From Sphingobacteriia bacterium (GTDB taxonomy: Bacteria; Bacteroidota; Bacteroidia; Bacteroidales; UBA7960): a DNA stretch of 64,000 nt. Shown piece after piece: positions 17,651 to 27,433 of the stretch. Under the pieces are notes generated by a model, which had not been told where the DNA came from, searched no databases, and saw only the letters and a list, made by a program, of their open reading frames with translations. The position numbers and the translations under genes are program-made. Each line of letters begins with the position of its first letter. Position 1 is the stretch's first letter. The DNA is taken from contig JAABRR010000009.1 of the NCBI GenBank assembly GCA_011390785.1, positions 62,001 to 126,000 of the forward strand, given 5' to 3'.

Positions 17651-20605
17651 ATGAAAAAAGCTGTCACCTTTTTACTATTAATAACAATATCTGCTTTATC
17701 AAGCTATTTATCGGCACAGGGAGGTACGGCCAGTTTGATCGGTCAGATTACCGATACAGATGGCAATACGCTAATTGGAGCAACCGTTTATATTGAAGAA
17801 GTAAACAAAGGAACGATTGCTGATGTAAATGGCAACTACCAGTTTGTGGGGATTGCTGCAGGGGAATATACGGTAACATTTAGTTATATTGGTTATCAGG
17901 AGGAAAAAAGAAATATTTCTCTGGAAAGATGGGATGTAATAAGACTTGATGTAAAGATGCAAATTTCTGCCATGGGTCTTGACGAAGTAGTAATAACCGG
18001 CCAGGCGGTTGGTCAGCATGCAGCTATTCAGCAGCAGCGCAATGCAAGCGGAATCATGAATGTGGTTTCATCGGAAAAGCTGCAGGAGTTGCCCGATGTT
18101 AATGTGGCTGAAGCAGTGGGGCGCTTGCCCGGATTGATGGTTGAACGTAACCGTGGCGAAGGGCAGAAAATCATTATCAGAGGCTTACAGCCAAAATACA
18201 ATACAATTTCCATTGGTGGAAATATGATGCCATCTACGTCAACAGATGACAGAAGTACCGACCTTAATATGATTGCACCCGAAATACTGGGTGGTGTTGA
18301 AGTAATGAAGGCAAACACTGCCGACAAAGATGCTGACGGACTGGGAGGTACAGTAAATCTGATTTTACGCGAAGCCCCATCGGGTCTTGAATTGAACCTG
18401 GGAATAATGACCGGTTACAGTGGGCATTCAAATGAATTGAATAACTATAAATTTAATTTCCATGCCAGCAATCGGTTTTTTAATAATAAGCTCGGTATTA
18501 TGCTATCCAGCAATGCAGAAATGGCCGAGCGAAATTCCGACCGCTTCAGAGCAAATTATGATGTACAGGGTGTGCCCGATTATGAAGCCGGCGAAACCTT
18601 CATTACTCCCTGGGTAAGTAGTACCGAAATTCAGGCAAACATTGAAGACCGAACAAGGGCTGGTGGTAGCATTTTGATGGATTGGAAGCCAAACACCAAA
18701 ACAACCATCAAGTCAAATAATTTTGTGGGTTACTTAAATCGCGATATTTACGACCGCACCAAAAATTACTCATTATCTAACAACTACATCAGCATAAGGC
18801 AGTACCAGAACCAGATATCTCAGTTGTTATACTCCAACTCACTTGAAGGAGAACATTTGCTGTTGGGCTCGGTATTTAATTGGGGAGCATCGCGCGCCCA
18901 GGCCTTAAATGAAAGACCATATGATCACAGAGTTGATTTCCGAACCCTTTCGGCATTCAATGGGTATTCGCAGGGCAATTCTTTTGATATAGAGCCCCCG
19001 GAGCAGATTCCCAATCCCGAGAATCTCAACGAGTTTATTGACAGGTATTATTTCTATAATGGCAGGACATCTCTTTATCAATCAAATGAGATCGAATATG
19101 GCATCTTTGGTGATTGGACAACCCCCTTTAAAATAGGTGACTTCGTTTCCGGGAATGTGAAAGCCGGAGCAAAATTACGCTATAAAGACCGAGACCGCAC
19201 CAATGATCTTTATTCCCGCCGGCTCGATTATCCGGGCAGTGTCAACTCATTTCTTGAACAATACCCTGACTATGCGCTTACTACCGAAGGCGTGGTAGGC
19301 AGGATATCCATCCTTAATTTCCTTGATCAAAACTACGAACCCGGTACCTTCCTTAATGATCAGTTCCAATACCTGAATGTAAATGAAGTACTTGATATTG
19401 ATAAGATCTCCCAGGTTTACGATGATTACCTTAAAGATTATTACCACTTTATTCCGGCAGGAGCACAGAACGATTATCTAACCCGGGAGTCTATATTTGC
19501 ATACTATGCGATGTCTGAAATTAATATCGGGAAATACATCACCTTCATTCCCGGGGTGCGAATTGAGCAAACCGATATTGAATATGAAGCCTATATAGCC
19601 GATGCAATCCCTGATGATCTGGGTTTACCCAGTGAGGTCAATTTTCGTGATACCCTTGCTACAAATTCTTACCGCAATATACTGCCCCAAATTCATTTGC
19701 GCATAATGCCCACCGATTGGTTTGATATTCGCCTGGCCTACACCAACACTCTGTCGCGCCCTGACTATAATCAGCTGGCACCCAAGAAGATCATCAACCC
19801 AACAGGAAGAACCGTAGAATTGGGCAATACAAATCTTAACCCGGCTAAATCTGAGAACTTTGATGCGATCTTCACCATATTCCGACCCAACTTTGGTCTT
19901 TTTACTATTGGGGGATTTTACAAGGAAATTGAAGGCTTTCTTTGGAATAGACAAGCCATAGTTGTTGCAGGTACTGAAACAGCACCCGATGTTTTGGCCT
20001 TGCCGGAGAGTACAAGAGGTTTTGAAGTACGGTATCCGCTCAATAATACGAATCTTTCAACCATAAAGGGTCTTGAAATTGATCTTCAGTCGAACATGAA
20101 TTTTTTACCGGTAAAGGGATTTGTTTTCAACTTTAATTTTACTCTTATGGAGTCGGAAACAAAGTATAACGAAGCACTCATTATCAGAACCCTAAACCCC
20201 GACTTTGGTGTAGTGCCAGGGGCTCCACGAATTCTTCTGGTGAATCAGGATACTGCTTATGTTGACCGTTTGCTGCAACAACCCAGCTATCTGCTTAATA
20301 CCGGTATTGGGTATGATAACCGTAAGTGGGGCCTTTCGGTAAGGCTCTCATTCAATTACCAGGACGATATTCTGATACGCGAGCAAAGAAGACCCGACGG
20401 AGCCGATAGGGAAGGAACGGTTGAGTTTTACAGATGGGATTTCCAGCTCAACCAGAAAATTACCAAAAGACTTTCTGTTAATGCCAATGTTGCCAATATC
20501 TTCAATCAACCCGATAAATCAGTACGATTGATCACCGGGTACATCAGAGATCTTGAATACTATGGCCTGATGGCGCAGGTAGGGCTTAGATATAACCTGT
20601 TCTGA
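17651..20605 (+). CDS. TonB-dependent receptor, not of SusC type, with carboxypeptidase-like N-domain
   Basis: 984 residues: signal peptide (1-22), carboxypeptidase-regulatory-like domain (ASLIGQITDTDGNTLIGATV to YIGYQEEKRNI), plug (QQRNASGIMNVVSSEKL, then LPDVNVAEAVGRLPG and IIIRGLQPKYNTI), and a beta barrel ending with a terminal strand MAQVGLRYNLF. The plug wording matches the Caulobacter-type TonB receptors, not the SusC/RagA signature, and no SusD-like gene follows, so it should import a ligand without a surface lipoprotein lid. Position next to the HTCS, lyase and GH88 genes suggests the ligand is a uronic-acid oligosaccharide. Confidence 0.92.
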   Translation: MKKAVTFLLLITISALSSYLSAQGGTASLIGQITDTDGNTLIGATVYIEEVNKGTIADVNGNYQFVGIAAGEYTVTFSYIGYQEEKRNISLERWDVIRLDVKMQISAMGLDEVVITGQAVGQHAAIQQQRNASGIMNVVSSEKLQELPDVNVAEAVGRLPGLMVERNRGEGQKIIIRGLQPKYNTISIGGNMMPSTSTDDRSTDLNMIAPEILGGVEVMKANTADKDADGLGGTVNLILREAPSGLELNLGIMTGYSGHSNELNNYKFNFHASNRFFNNKLGIMLSSNAEMAERNSDRFRANYDVQGVPDYEAGETFITPWVSSTEIQANIEDRTRAGGSILMDWKPNTKTTIKSNNFVGYLNRDIYDRTKNYSLSNNYISIRQYQNQISQLLYSNSLEGEHLLLGSVFNWGASRAQALNERPYDHRVDFRTLSAFNGYSQGNSFDIEPPEQIPNPENLNEFIDRYYFYNGRTSLYQSNEIEYGIFGDWTTPFKIGDFVSGNVKAGAKLRYKDRDRTNDLYSRRLDYPGSVNSFLEQYPDYALTTEGVVGRISILNFLDQNYEPGTFLNDQFQYLNVNEVLDIDKISQVYDDYLKDYYHFIPAGAQNDYLTRESIFAYYAMSEINIGKYITFIPGVRIEQTDIEYEAYIADAIPDDLGLPSEVNFRDTLATNSYRNILPQIHLRIMPTDWFDIRLAYTNTLSRPDYNQLAPKKIINPTGRTVELGNTNLNPAKSENFDAIFTIFRPNFGLFTIGGFYKEIEGFLWNRQAIVVAGTETAPDVLALPESTRGFEVRYPLNNTNLSTIKGLEIDLQSNMNFLPVKGFVFNFNFTLMESETKYNEALIIRTLNPDFGVVPGAPRILLVNQDTAYVDRLLQQPSYLLNTGIGYDNRKWGLSVRLSFNYQDDILIREQRRPDGADREGTVEFYRWDFQLNQKITKRLSVNANVANIFNQPDKSVRLITGYIRDLEYYGLMAQVGLRYNLF

Positions 20606-20721
20606 CCCATTGGAATTTTAACTTGAACTTCACGTGAATCTTTTATTAAATACAGCTGTTATCATTGTTTTTTAACTTAAATCTAATTTTTATACTTAAC
20701 AAAAATCAAAAATCAAACATC

Positions 20722-22338
20722 ATGAAAAAAAATCTTTACATGTTAATTATTGGGGCATTGGTTCTGCTATCAGTACCTGCTTTTGCCCAACAAGTTCTTA
20801 TTGTTGAACCCGATGAAGGTATTAACATAGGAGCCTTAAATGCAGCCATTGAAAATGCACCCGATCCTGGAAATACCATTTTTGAATTAAAAAGAGGAGG
20901 TATTTATTACCTCAATGGTACCATTTCTTTTTCCGATTTTAATCTTCACATAAGAGCAGAAGAAGGAGATGGCCCAAGACCCGTGCTACAACCTGCTGTA
21001 GATGAGCAAGGGAATGTTGGTCGCCACTTTTCCAGCAGTGGTAATCTTACCCTCGAAGGCCTTTACCTTCAGGGTACCAGTGAGCTGGGATCAATCATTG
21101 ACCAACCTGTGCGTGTGACAGGCGATGATACAAGAGTTATTATTGATGATTGCCTGTTTGACTATGCTACTTCCAGTATGGTACGATTGAATGCTTCGGG
21201 CACAAAGCTTTACATTTCAAATTCGATTTTCCGTAATGCCCTGTTGGCAGATAATCCTGACAATGGCCGTTTGGTTGATACCCGCAGCAATCCTACCGAT
21301 ACCATCTGGGTTGTAAATTCTACTATATACAACGGTGGTTCAAGGCTCATCAGAACATCGGGAGCGAACATTAATTATATGGAGCTGAACCAAAACACTG
21401 TTTTCCAGCTTAGCTTCAAGGAAAATTTTATGCTGGATGCAACAAAAACAGCCAAGATCACCAATAATATTTTCTACAATTTCAGCTACCGGGTAGATAA
21501 TACACAGCATGACCCAATGTTTACAGTTGACTCAATTGGTGAAGGTGGACCCTGGACGGATGCCGAGAGATACTTTGACCTGAGCAACAACAATATTTAT
21601 CAGCAGCAGGAAATTATTGATGTATTTAATAATTTTGGCCCTGATGACCTGGTTCGTTTTAATGCATGGGATACCCTGGAAGTGAATCCAATACCCTATA
21701 GTTGGGAAGTAAACACCAGCCAGTTATTTGCAAATCAGAATATTTTGGATACTGCAACCTGGACTCCAAAACCGGTTCTGCTTCATTTTATCGATAACGG
21801 ACAGGTGGATACAACCAATATTTTCAGCGAAGAACTTGTGTTTGACAATCCACCGCCATTAAACCTCGAATATTTGCAGTTTTACGTTGAAAATAACTTT
21901 TCAATTGGTGGCACAAACCCACCCAACCCCTATGCTGATGAAGATCCTTCTGTAGTGGGAGAAGTTGCTGTTGGCTACTCGTTTGGGTATTCATCAGTTA
22001 GCAGATCCGCTACCGCCGGAAGCGACGGACAAGCCCTGGGAGATCCGAGATGGGAATTCACTGACGTAAGTACCGATGATATTACCGCTGTCACCAGGAT
22101 AAAAGCATATCCTAATCCTACCAATGGATTGGTAACATTGGAATATCCTGGAAACAACATCGGGAACACTACAATTGATGTTTTAAATATTACCGGGCAG
22201 GTAGTATATACCAAACCAGCAACAGGAGAAAGATCCGGATTGGTTACCCTCGACCTGCAACACCTTAACGGTGGTATCTATTTTATAGTACTCCGTCAGG
22301 CTCAAGAATCAAATGCGATTAGATTGGTTATTCAATAG
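20722..22338 (+). CDS. Secreted parallel beta-helix protein with T9SS type A sorting signal
   Basis: 538 residues from the ATG at 20722; an in-frame upstream extension to 20665 is rejected because the signal peptide (MKKNLYMLIIGALVLLSVPAFAQ) begins at this ATG. The middle has repeating coils typical of right-handed beta-helices of the DUF4957/DUF5123 or PL6-like kind (NLTLEGLYLQG, VIIDDCLFDYA, LYISNSIFRN, IWVVNSTIYN, AKITNNIFYNF). The last 80 residues are a T9SS type A domain (VYPNP-like AYPNPTNGLVTLEYPG, then LNGGIYFIVLRQ). In this context it may be a polyuronide lyase or a binding protein; I see no securely assignable catalytic residues. Confidence 0.85.
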   Translation: MKKNLYMLIIGALVLLSVPAFAQQVLIVEPDEGINIGALNAAIENAPDPGNTIFELKRGGIYYLNGTISFSDFNLHIRAEEGDGPRPVLQPAVDEQGNVGRHFSSSGNLTLEGLYLQGTSELGSIIDQPVRVTGDDTRVIIDDCLFDYATSSMVRLNASGTKLYISNSIFRNALLADNPDNGRLVDTRSNPTDTIWVVNSTIYNGGSRLIRTSGANINYMELNQNTVFQLSFKENFMLDATKTAKITNNIFYNFSYRVDNTQHDPMFTVDSIGEGGPWTDAERYFDLSNNNIYQQQEIIDVFNNFGPDDLVRFNAWDTLEVNPIPYSWEVNTSQLFANQNILDTATWTPKPVLLHFIDNGQVDTTNIFSEELVFDNPPPLNLEYLQFYVENNFSIGGTNPPNPYADEDPSVVGEVAVGYSFGYSSVSRSATAGSDGQALGDPRWEFTDVSTDDITAVTRIKAYPNPTNGLVTLEYPGNNIGNTTIDVLNITGQVVYTKPATGERSGLVTLDLQHLNGGIYFIVLRQAQESNAIRLVIQ

Positions 22339-22370
22339 TTGATTTAGGTGCGATTAGTAAGTTTGGTAAA

Positions 22371-22403
22371 ACTGGTTGGTATTTCGGTACCAATCAGTTT
22401 TTT
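22371..22403 (+). terminator. Strong hairpin terminator or attenuator
   Basis: An 11-bp stem (ACTGGTTGGTA / TACCAATCAGT, one G-T pair) with the stable TTTCGG loop is followed by six T. It lies between the beta-helix gene and the first lyase gene and would lower or end read-through. Confidence 0.7.
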
Positions 22404-22477
22404 AACCCAAATGGCAGAAATCCAACTAATTAAGAAATTATAATACATAGTAACTTCTTTAAAATAAATTCATTGCC

Positions 22478-24670
22478 ATGCGATTATTAACGATTCTTTT
22501 TGCCTTGATCTTTGTTGGCGGCTACGGCTCATTGGCCCAACCTTTTCCCCATTCGCCGCAGCCCTGGCAGGATGCCTACAATATAAGCATGGCAGATTTT
22601 GAGTTTTCTCATCCTGCCACAGTGTTTAATGCTGTGCAAAGGGATACCATCATTAACCGGATTGCCAACCAGAAAGAGCCTCAATATTTAACCTATCAAC
22701 AATTGATGGGTGAAGCTGAAAATTTGCTGCTTTATACTCCCCAGCCACCTGCCAACATGAATATTATGGGCGGATACGAACCCGGTAGCAACCTGGTAGA
22801 GATGAGAGAGATTCTCTGGACCAACTCCTATGCTGCCTATACTACTGCACTGGCATACAACATTTCAGAAGACATCCGGTTTGCAGAAAAAGCGGTCGAA
22901 ATTCTGAACGCCTGGGCATCAACCGGAACCACCTTTACCGGTGCCGATCGGGGTTTGCAGTTAGGCAGTTTTTTCAACTCCATGCTTTACGCAGCTGATC
23001 TGCTTCATGACCTTGAAAGCTGGCAACCAACCGACAGAGAAGCCTTTGAAGCATGGTGGCGAAACAACATCCTTGATGAAGGCGATGTACTCAACGTAAT
23101 GCGAACCCGCGACAACAACTGGAAAGATGCCGGAGCACTGGGGGTAATCTCTGCAGCTGTGGTATTTGAAGATACTTTGTTGCTTAAGGAAGCGGTGATA
23201 CAACTTACCAGTTATTTTTATGAAAGAACAGATGAAAATGTTGATAACCCGGGTGTAGCCTGGAAAATTACCCATGATAACCTGGGAACCTATTTGCTTC
23301 GGGAAGTGGTGCGTAATGAGGGCAAAAGCGGCCTTACCTATACTGCCTATTCTCTTACAACAATGGTTCAGGCCATGGAGATTGCCAGAAATGCCGGATT
23401 TGATTTGTGGGAAAAGGAAACTGCCCAGGGAGCGAACATGCAAAAACTTATTTCACAATACTTTGATTGGTCGGTGCTCAATCTCCCATTTCCATGGAAT
23501 AGCAACCCGAATAAAACCTCTGCCCGAAGAAATGCCTTCGAAATAGCCAACAACTATTTTGATATGGGCGAAACCTTCCGAAACTGGATAGCCGTGAATA
23601 GACCTTTGAATGGACAACAAGGCGACGCATGGACTACTTTTACCAAAGGACTTACAGGTGAAACAGTAGCCGGAGGTACCGACTCGCTCAAATTCGAAAG
23701 AATTTATCTTGAGGCAGAAAATGCCGAAGTTGAAGCACCCATGGTTATCCAAACCGATACTCTTGCATCTGCAGACCAATATGTAATTGTACCAGCCGGC
23801 AACAGATCAACAGGAAGTGTTCCGGAAGCAGGAAAAACAACCTTCACTGTTTATCTGAAAGGAGGAACTTACCGCATGTGGGCAAGGGTTATTGCCCCGA
23901 ATCCCGAAAGTGATTCATATTGGGTGCAGTTAAATAACCAGCCGGCTTTCTTCTGGAATCAGATCACCAACTCCGGTTCATGGATATGGGTACCCGTGCA
24001 CGTGAATAATGATACCAATGCACCCTGGAGCTTTTCGGTAACGGAAGATGAACACAATATTACCATCCACCTTAGAGAAGATGATGCCCAATTGGATATG
24101 ATTTTCATCTCCAACGATGGTAGTTTACCCAACGACAATGATCCTGAAGTAGATGTAGTAGTACCCCAACAATATGAATTAAGTATCACTGTAGATCCGC
24201 CCAATGCAGGATTCACTTCCGGGGCCGGATTATACTATCCAGGTACTGAAATTACCCTTATCCCTTATGCTTACCAGGGTTATGCATTTATGAACTGGAC
24301 CGATGAGAACCAAAACCCGGTTGTTTTATCCAATAACGTGTTTACCATGCCTGGAAACGATGTGGTACTTACCGCAAACTTTCAGTCAACAACAAGCATA
24401 ATAAACCCACAGGCAAATGCATCAAACCTTAAGGTTTACCCGAACCCTACCAATGGTTTAACTACCATCGATTTTCCCGGATCAACCATCAGTTCTGCCA
24501 CAATTGAACTGTTCAATATGATGGGGCAAACGGTATATTCCAAAGAAATTGAAAGCAATAATTCAGGGCAGGAGACTTTTGATCTTTCACACCTTGAAAA
24601 GGGACTGTATTGGGTGCTGTTCCGAACCAGGGAGCAAATTTTTTCAACACCACTACAAATAGTTAATTGA
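22478..24670 (+). CDS. Alginate-lyase-family polysaccharide lyase with carbohydrate-binding, InlB-like and T9SS domains
   Basis: 730 residues. After a signal peptide (1-20) comes a helical toroid of the alginate_lyase (PF05426) type, about residues 22-390, with MGGYEPGSNLVEMREILW, GTTFTGADRGLQLGSFF and DNNWKDAGALGVISAA. The family includes PL5 and PL38, so mannuronate- and glucuronate-containing polymers are both candidates. A beta-sandwich (about 410-550, EAENAEVEAPM to LDMIFISND) looks like a carbohydrate-binding module, then a divergent InlB B-repeat (YELSITVDPPNAGF to VVLTANF) and a T9SS type A tail (VYPNPTNGLTTIDFPG). It is probably displayed on the surface. A paralogue without the C-terminal domains follows directly. 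Confidence 0.88.
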   Translation: MRLLTILFALIFVGGYGSLAQPFPHSPQPWQDAYNISMADFEFSHPATVFNAVQRDTIINRIANQKEPQYLTYQQLMGEAENLLLYTPQPPANMNIMGGYEPGSNLVEMREILWTNSYAAYTTALAYNISEDIRFAEKAVEILNAWASTGTTFTGADRGLQLGSFFNSMLYAADLLHDLESWQPTDREAFEAWWRNNILDEGDVLNVMRTRDNNWKDAGALGVISAAVVFEDTLLLKEAVIQLTSYFYERTDENVDNPGVAWKITHDNLGTYLLREVVRNEGKSGLTYTAYSLTTMVQAMEIARNAGFDLWEKETAQGANMQKLISQYFDWSVLNLPFPWNSNPNKTSARRNAFEIANNYFDMGETFRNWIAVNRPLNGQQGDAWTTFTKGLTGETVAGGTDSLKFERIYLEAENAEVEAPMVIQTDTLASADQYVIVPAGNRSTGSVPEAGKTTFTVYLKGGTYRMWARVIAPNPESDSYWVQLNNQPAFFWNQITNSGSWIWVPVHVNNDTNAPWSFSVTEDEHNITIHLREDDAQLDMIFISNDGSLPNDNDPEVDVVVPQQYELSITVDPPNAGFTSGAGLYYPGTEITLIPYAYQGYAFMNWTDENQNPVVLSNNVFTMPGNDVVLTANFQSTTSIINPQANASNLKVYPNPTNGLTTIDFPGSTISSATIELFNMMGQTVYSKEIESNNSGQETFDLSHLEKGLYWVLFRTREQIFSTPLQIVN

Positions 24671-24675
24671 AATCA

Positions 24676-25968
24676 ATGAAATTTTATATTACACAATATC
24701 AGTTGATTGAGAACTCCCTTTTCCTGTGGGGGCGGGGGTACTACCATATTTGGAACAGACCCATAATAATCAGAAATATTTTTATTAACATCCTTTTCTT
24801 TTTGCCGGTTTTGCTATATGCAAATTCTTATCCCCATTCACCCGAACCCTGGCAGCAAAAGTACAATATTGATGTAAGTGATGTTGTATTTGAGCAATAT
24901 ATGACCGTTTATAATGCTAAGGAAAGGGCTATTATTCTTGATCGGATCAACAAAAAACAAGAGCCTCAGTATTCCGCCTATCAGGAACTTCTGACGGAAG
25001 CTGACAGGCAATTGGAGTTTACCCCATCTCACCACAAAACCCTCCATATCATGGGTGGTTACGAACCCAGCAGCAATCTTACAGAGATCAGGGAAATCCT
25101 TTGGCAAAACGCTTATGCCGCATATACCTGTGCCCTGGCCTGGGATCTGTCCGATGATATAAAGTATGCACAAAAAGCTACAGATATTCTTATGGCCTGG
25201 ACAAATGCCGGGACTACATTCACAGGTGATGATCGTGGGTTGCAACTGGGTAGCTTCTTCAATCCTATGCTATATGCTGCTGATCTGCTTGGCCATTACT
25301 CTGGCTGGAAAGAAAAAGAAAGAGCTCAATTTGAATCATGGTGGCGACAGGAAGTGCTAATCAACGGCGCTGTGTTGCAAACCCTGCGCGTTAAGGATAA
25401 CAACTGGAAAGATGCCGGTTTGCTGGGTGTAATTTCTGCTGCGGTGGTATTTGAAGACAGCGATTTGCTCAAAGAAGCCCTGATTCAACAAGCCAGCTAC
25501 TTTTATCCCCGCAAAGACTCAAGTGTAAGATTAAAGGGAGAAGATTGGAAATTTGAAAAGAATGAGAAGGGAGAATTCCTGCCAAGAGAAGTGGTGCGAA
25601 ACAACGGCAGAAGTGGCTTAACTTACACCGGATATGCCCTTACCACTATGGTTCAGCATTTTGAAATTGCGCGCTATTGCGGATTTAACAATTGGCATAA
25701 AGTAGCTGAAAATGGCGCATCAATGTATGGTATCATCAACCAGTTTTTTAGGTGGGACATAAATAATGATCCGTTTTTCTGGCACAACAACCCCGGTAAA
25801 AATTCCACAAGAAAAAATACTTACGAAATTGCCAACAACCATTTTAATCTAAGCACTGAATTTAAGGACTGGATCATAAACAACCGGCCTCTTTACGGTG
25901 AACAGGGAGACCCTTGGGTTACGCTTACAAAAGGAGATATTCCGACCCGATATAATGAAAACGAATAA
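24676..25968 (+). CDS. Second alginate-lyase-family polysaccharide lyase, catalytic domain only
   Basis: 430 residues from the ATG at 24676; a TTG at 24667 would overlap the preceding stop and adds nothing. The N-terminus has a long n-region then a hydrophobic segment (NIFINILFFLPVLLYANS), which serves as signal peptide or anchor. The rest is collinear with the first lyase (MGGYEPSSNLTEIREILW, GTTFTGDDRGLQLGSFF, DNNWKDAGLLGVISAA, then PLYGEQGDPWVTLTKG at the end) but lacks the binding module, InlB-like repeat and T9SS tail. It therefore stays in the periplasm and should act on imported oligomers, while its paralogue attacks polymer outside. Tandem duplication is clear from shared wording. Confidence 0.88.
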   Translation: MKFYITQYQLIENSLFLWGRGYYHIWNRPIIIRNIFINILFFLPVLLYANSYPHSPEPWQQKYNIDVSDVVFEQYMTVYNAKERAIILDRINKKQEPQYSAYQELLTEADRQLEFTPSHHKTLHIMGGYEPSSNLTEIREILWQNAYAAYTCALAWDLSDDIKYAQKATDILMAWTNAGTTFTGDDRGLQLGSFFNPMLYAADLLGHYSGWKEKERAQFESWWRQEVLINGAVLQTLRVKDNNWKDAGLLGVISAAVVFEDSDLLKEALIQQASYFYPRKDSSVRLKGEDWKFEKNEKGEFLPREVVRNNGRSGLTYTGYALTTMVQHFEIARYCGFNNWHKVAENGASMYGIINQFFRWDINNDPFFWHNNPGKNSTRKNTYEIANNHFNLSTEFKDWIINNRPLYGEQGDPWVTLTKGDIPTRYNENE

Positions 25969-26003
25969 ATAAACTCAAATCAATTACCATTAAAATCAAT
26001 ATT

Positions 26004-27203
26004 ATGACCAGGTATTTTCGGCCACTCAGTTTTATCCTGCCAATGATGCTTTTTCTAACTCCATCGTGCTCGGAGAAATCAAACCAGTTGGATGTGGAAA
26101 GTGTTTTAAACCAAGCAGTAGAGAAAGTATTTCAGGCTCAGCAATTGCAAGCGAATAACGAGCAAATACCAAGAAATATAGAACCCGGCGATGAATTCTG
26201 GAGTACTCAATCATACACTTCGTGGACATCTGGTTTTTGGCCTGGTATCCTCTGGTACATTTACGATTATACCGGAGATGAAAAATGGAGGCAGATAGCA
26301 CATGAAAAGAACCTGCCGGTAGCCAATATACTTGAAGGCGACAAAAAGGATCATGATTTGGGGTTCCAGTTTTTTTGCTCCTTTGGCAATGGCTACAGGC
26401 TCACCAACAATCCGCAATACAAAGAATACATTCTTACTGCCGCCGATCAGCTGGCCGATATGTACCACCCAACGGTGGGTACCATTTTATCATGGCCCCA
26501 TGCCCGCGACCGATACAAAGCGCCACACAACACCATCATTGACAACATGATGAACCTGGAGTTACTCTTCTGGGCTGCCAAAAATGGTGGCAACCCCGAT
26601 TATTATGATATGGCGGTACGTCATGCCACCGTTACCCTTGAAAATCAGATACGACCCGACTTTACCCAGTGGCACGTAGTGGCATACGATACCATTACCG
26701 GCGAAGCGGTGCAAAAGGTTACCCGCCAGGGGTATTCCGACGAATCGTTTTGGGCACGTGGGCAAGCCTGGGGAATATATGGCTTTACCATGGTTTACCG
26801 GGAAACCGGCGAAGCAAAATTTCTGGAAGCAGCTCAAAATATGGCCAATGTTTTTCTTGAGCGGCTCCCCGATGACCATGTTCCTTACTGGGATTTTGAT
26901 ACTCCCGACATCCCCGATGCTCCGCGCGATGCATCGGCAGCTGCCATTGCCGCTTCCGCTCTGCTTGAATTATCCGGTTTGGTAAAAGATCCGCAACAAT
27001 CAGAATATTACTTCACTTCAGCCGGCAACATCCTGAAGTCACTTTCAGAGAACTACCGGTCCGGCTCCGAAAATTTGGCCATCCTGAACCACTCGGTTGG
27101 CAATTTCAACACCGGCTCCGAAATTGACATCCCCATCATCTATGCCGACTACTATTTTATTGAAGCATTGCTCAGGAAAAGAGCTATTGACAGTAAGAAG
27201 TAG
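26004..27203 (+). CDS. GH88 unsaturated glucuronyl hydrolase lipoprotein
   Basis: 399 residues with a lipoprotein signal (Cys22 in LTPSC). The alpha6/alpha6 barrel of GH88 is recognised by WTSGFWPGILWYIYDYTG (around residue 75), the paired acidic sites DHDLGF (about residue 117) and Asp180 in HNTIIDNMMN, and SDESFWARGQAWGIYGF. The enzyme hydrates and releases the 4,5-unsaturated uronic acid left at the non-reducing end by polysaccharide lyases, so it completes the pathway of the two lyases upstream and argues for a uronic-acid polymer with a neutral or uronate neighbour. It acts in the periplasm, or on the outer-membrane inner leaflet. It is the last gene of locus 2, followed by a terminator. 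Confidence 0.93.
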   Translation: MTRYFRPLSFILPMMLFLTPSCSEKSNQLDVESVLNQAVEKVFQAQQLQANNEQIPRNIEPGDEFWSTQSYTSWTSGFWPGILWYIYDYTGDEKWRQIAHEKNLPVANILEGDKKDHDLGFQFFCSFGNGYRLTNNPQYKEYILTAADQLADMYHPTVGTILSWPHARDRYKAPHNTIIDNMMNLELLFWAAKNGGNPDYYDMAVRHATVTLENQIRPDFTQWHVVAYDTITGEAVQKVTRQGYSDESFWARGQAWGIYGFTMVYRETGEAKFLEAAQNMANVFLERLPDDHVPYWDFDTPDIPDAPRDASAAAIAASALLELSGLVKDPQQSEYYFTSAGNILKSLSENYRSGSENLAILNHSVGNFNTGSEIDIPIIYADYYFIEALLRKRAIDSKK

Positions 27204-27227
27204 GTATAGAAATCTTTTTTTACGCAA

Positions 27228-27270
27228 AAAAAATAACCCGCTAATCAAACTGAATAAGCGGGTTATTTTG
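27228..27270. terminator. Bidirectional terminator between GH88 gene and tRNA-Arg
   Basis: AAATAACCCGCT pairs with AGCGGGTTATTT across a 14-base loop, flanked by an A-run on the left and T-run on the right. It can stop transcripts of the GH88 gene (+) and of the tRNA (-). Confidence 0.85.
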
Positions 27271-27303
27271 CTTAAAAAAGGCCTTAATTGCCTGTTCGTC
27301 AGG

Positions 27304-27377
27304 TGACTCCGGGGAGACTCGAACTCCCAACCGACAGAACCGGAATCTGCTATTCTATCCAATTGAACTACGGAGCC
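27304..27377 (-). tRNA. tRNA-Arg (anticodon CCG)
   Basis: The minus strand folds into a complete cloverleaf: acceptor GGCTCCG/CGGAGTC, D-stem GTTC/GAAT, anticodon stem GCAGA/TCTGT with loop TTCCGGT (anticodon CCG, reads CGG), T-stem GGGAG/CTCCC with loop TTCGAGT. The discriminator is A and CCA is not encoded. It marks the junction of locus 2 and the housekeeping genes. Confidence 0.95.
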
Positions 27378-27433
27378 GTAAAGTGTTGCAAATTTACTGT
27401 TTTTTTCTTTCGAATATGTTCTTTTACCAATTA

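Noticed and set aside
24667-24676. TTG start of the second lyase overlapping the first lyase's stop
   Set aside because: The ATG nine bases later is a stronger start and the three additional residues carry no conserved feature.
12979-27377. Locus 2 as an integrative element inserted at tRNA-Arg
   Set aside because: No integrase, relaxase or repeat of the tRNA 3' end was seen; the tRNA position alone is not enough.
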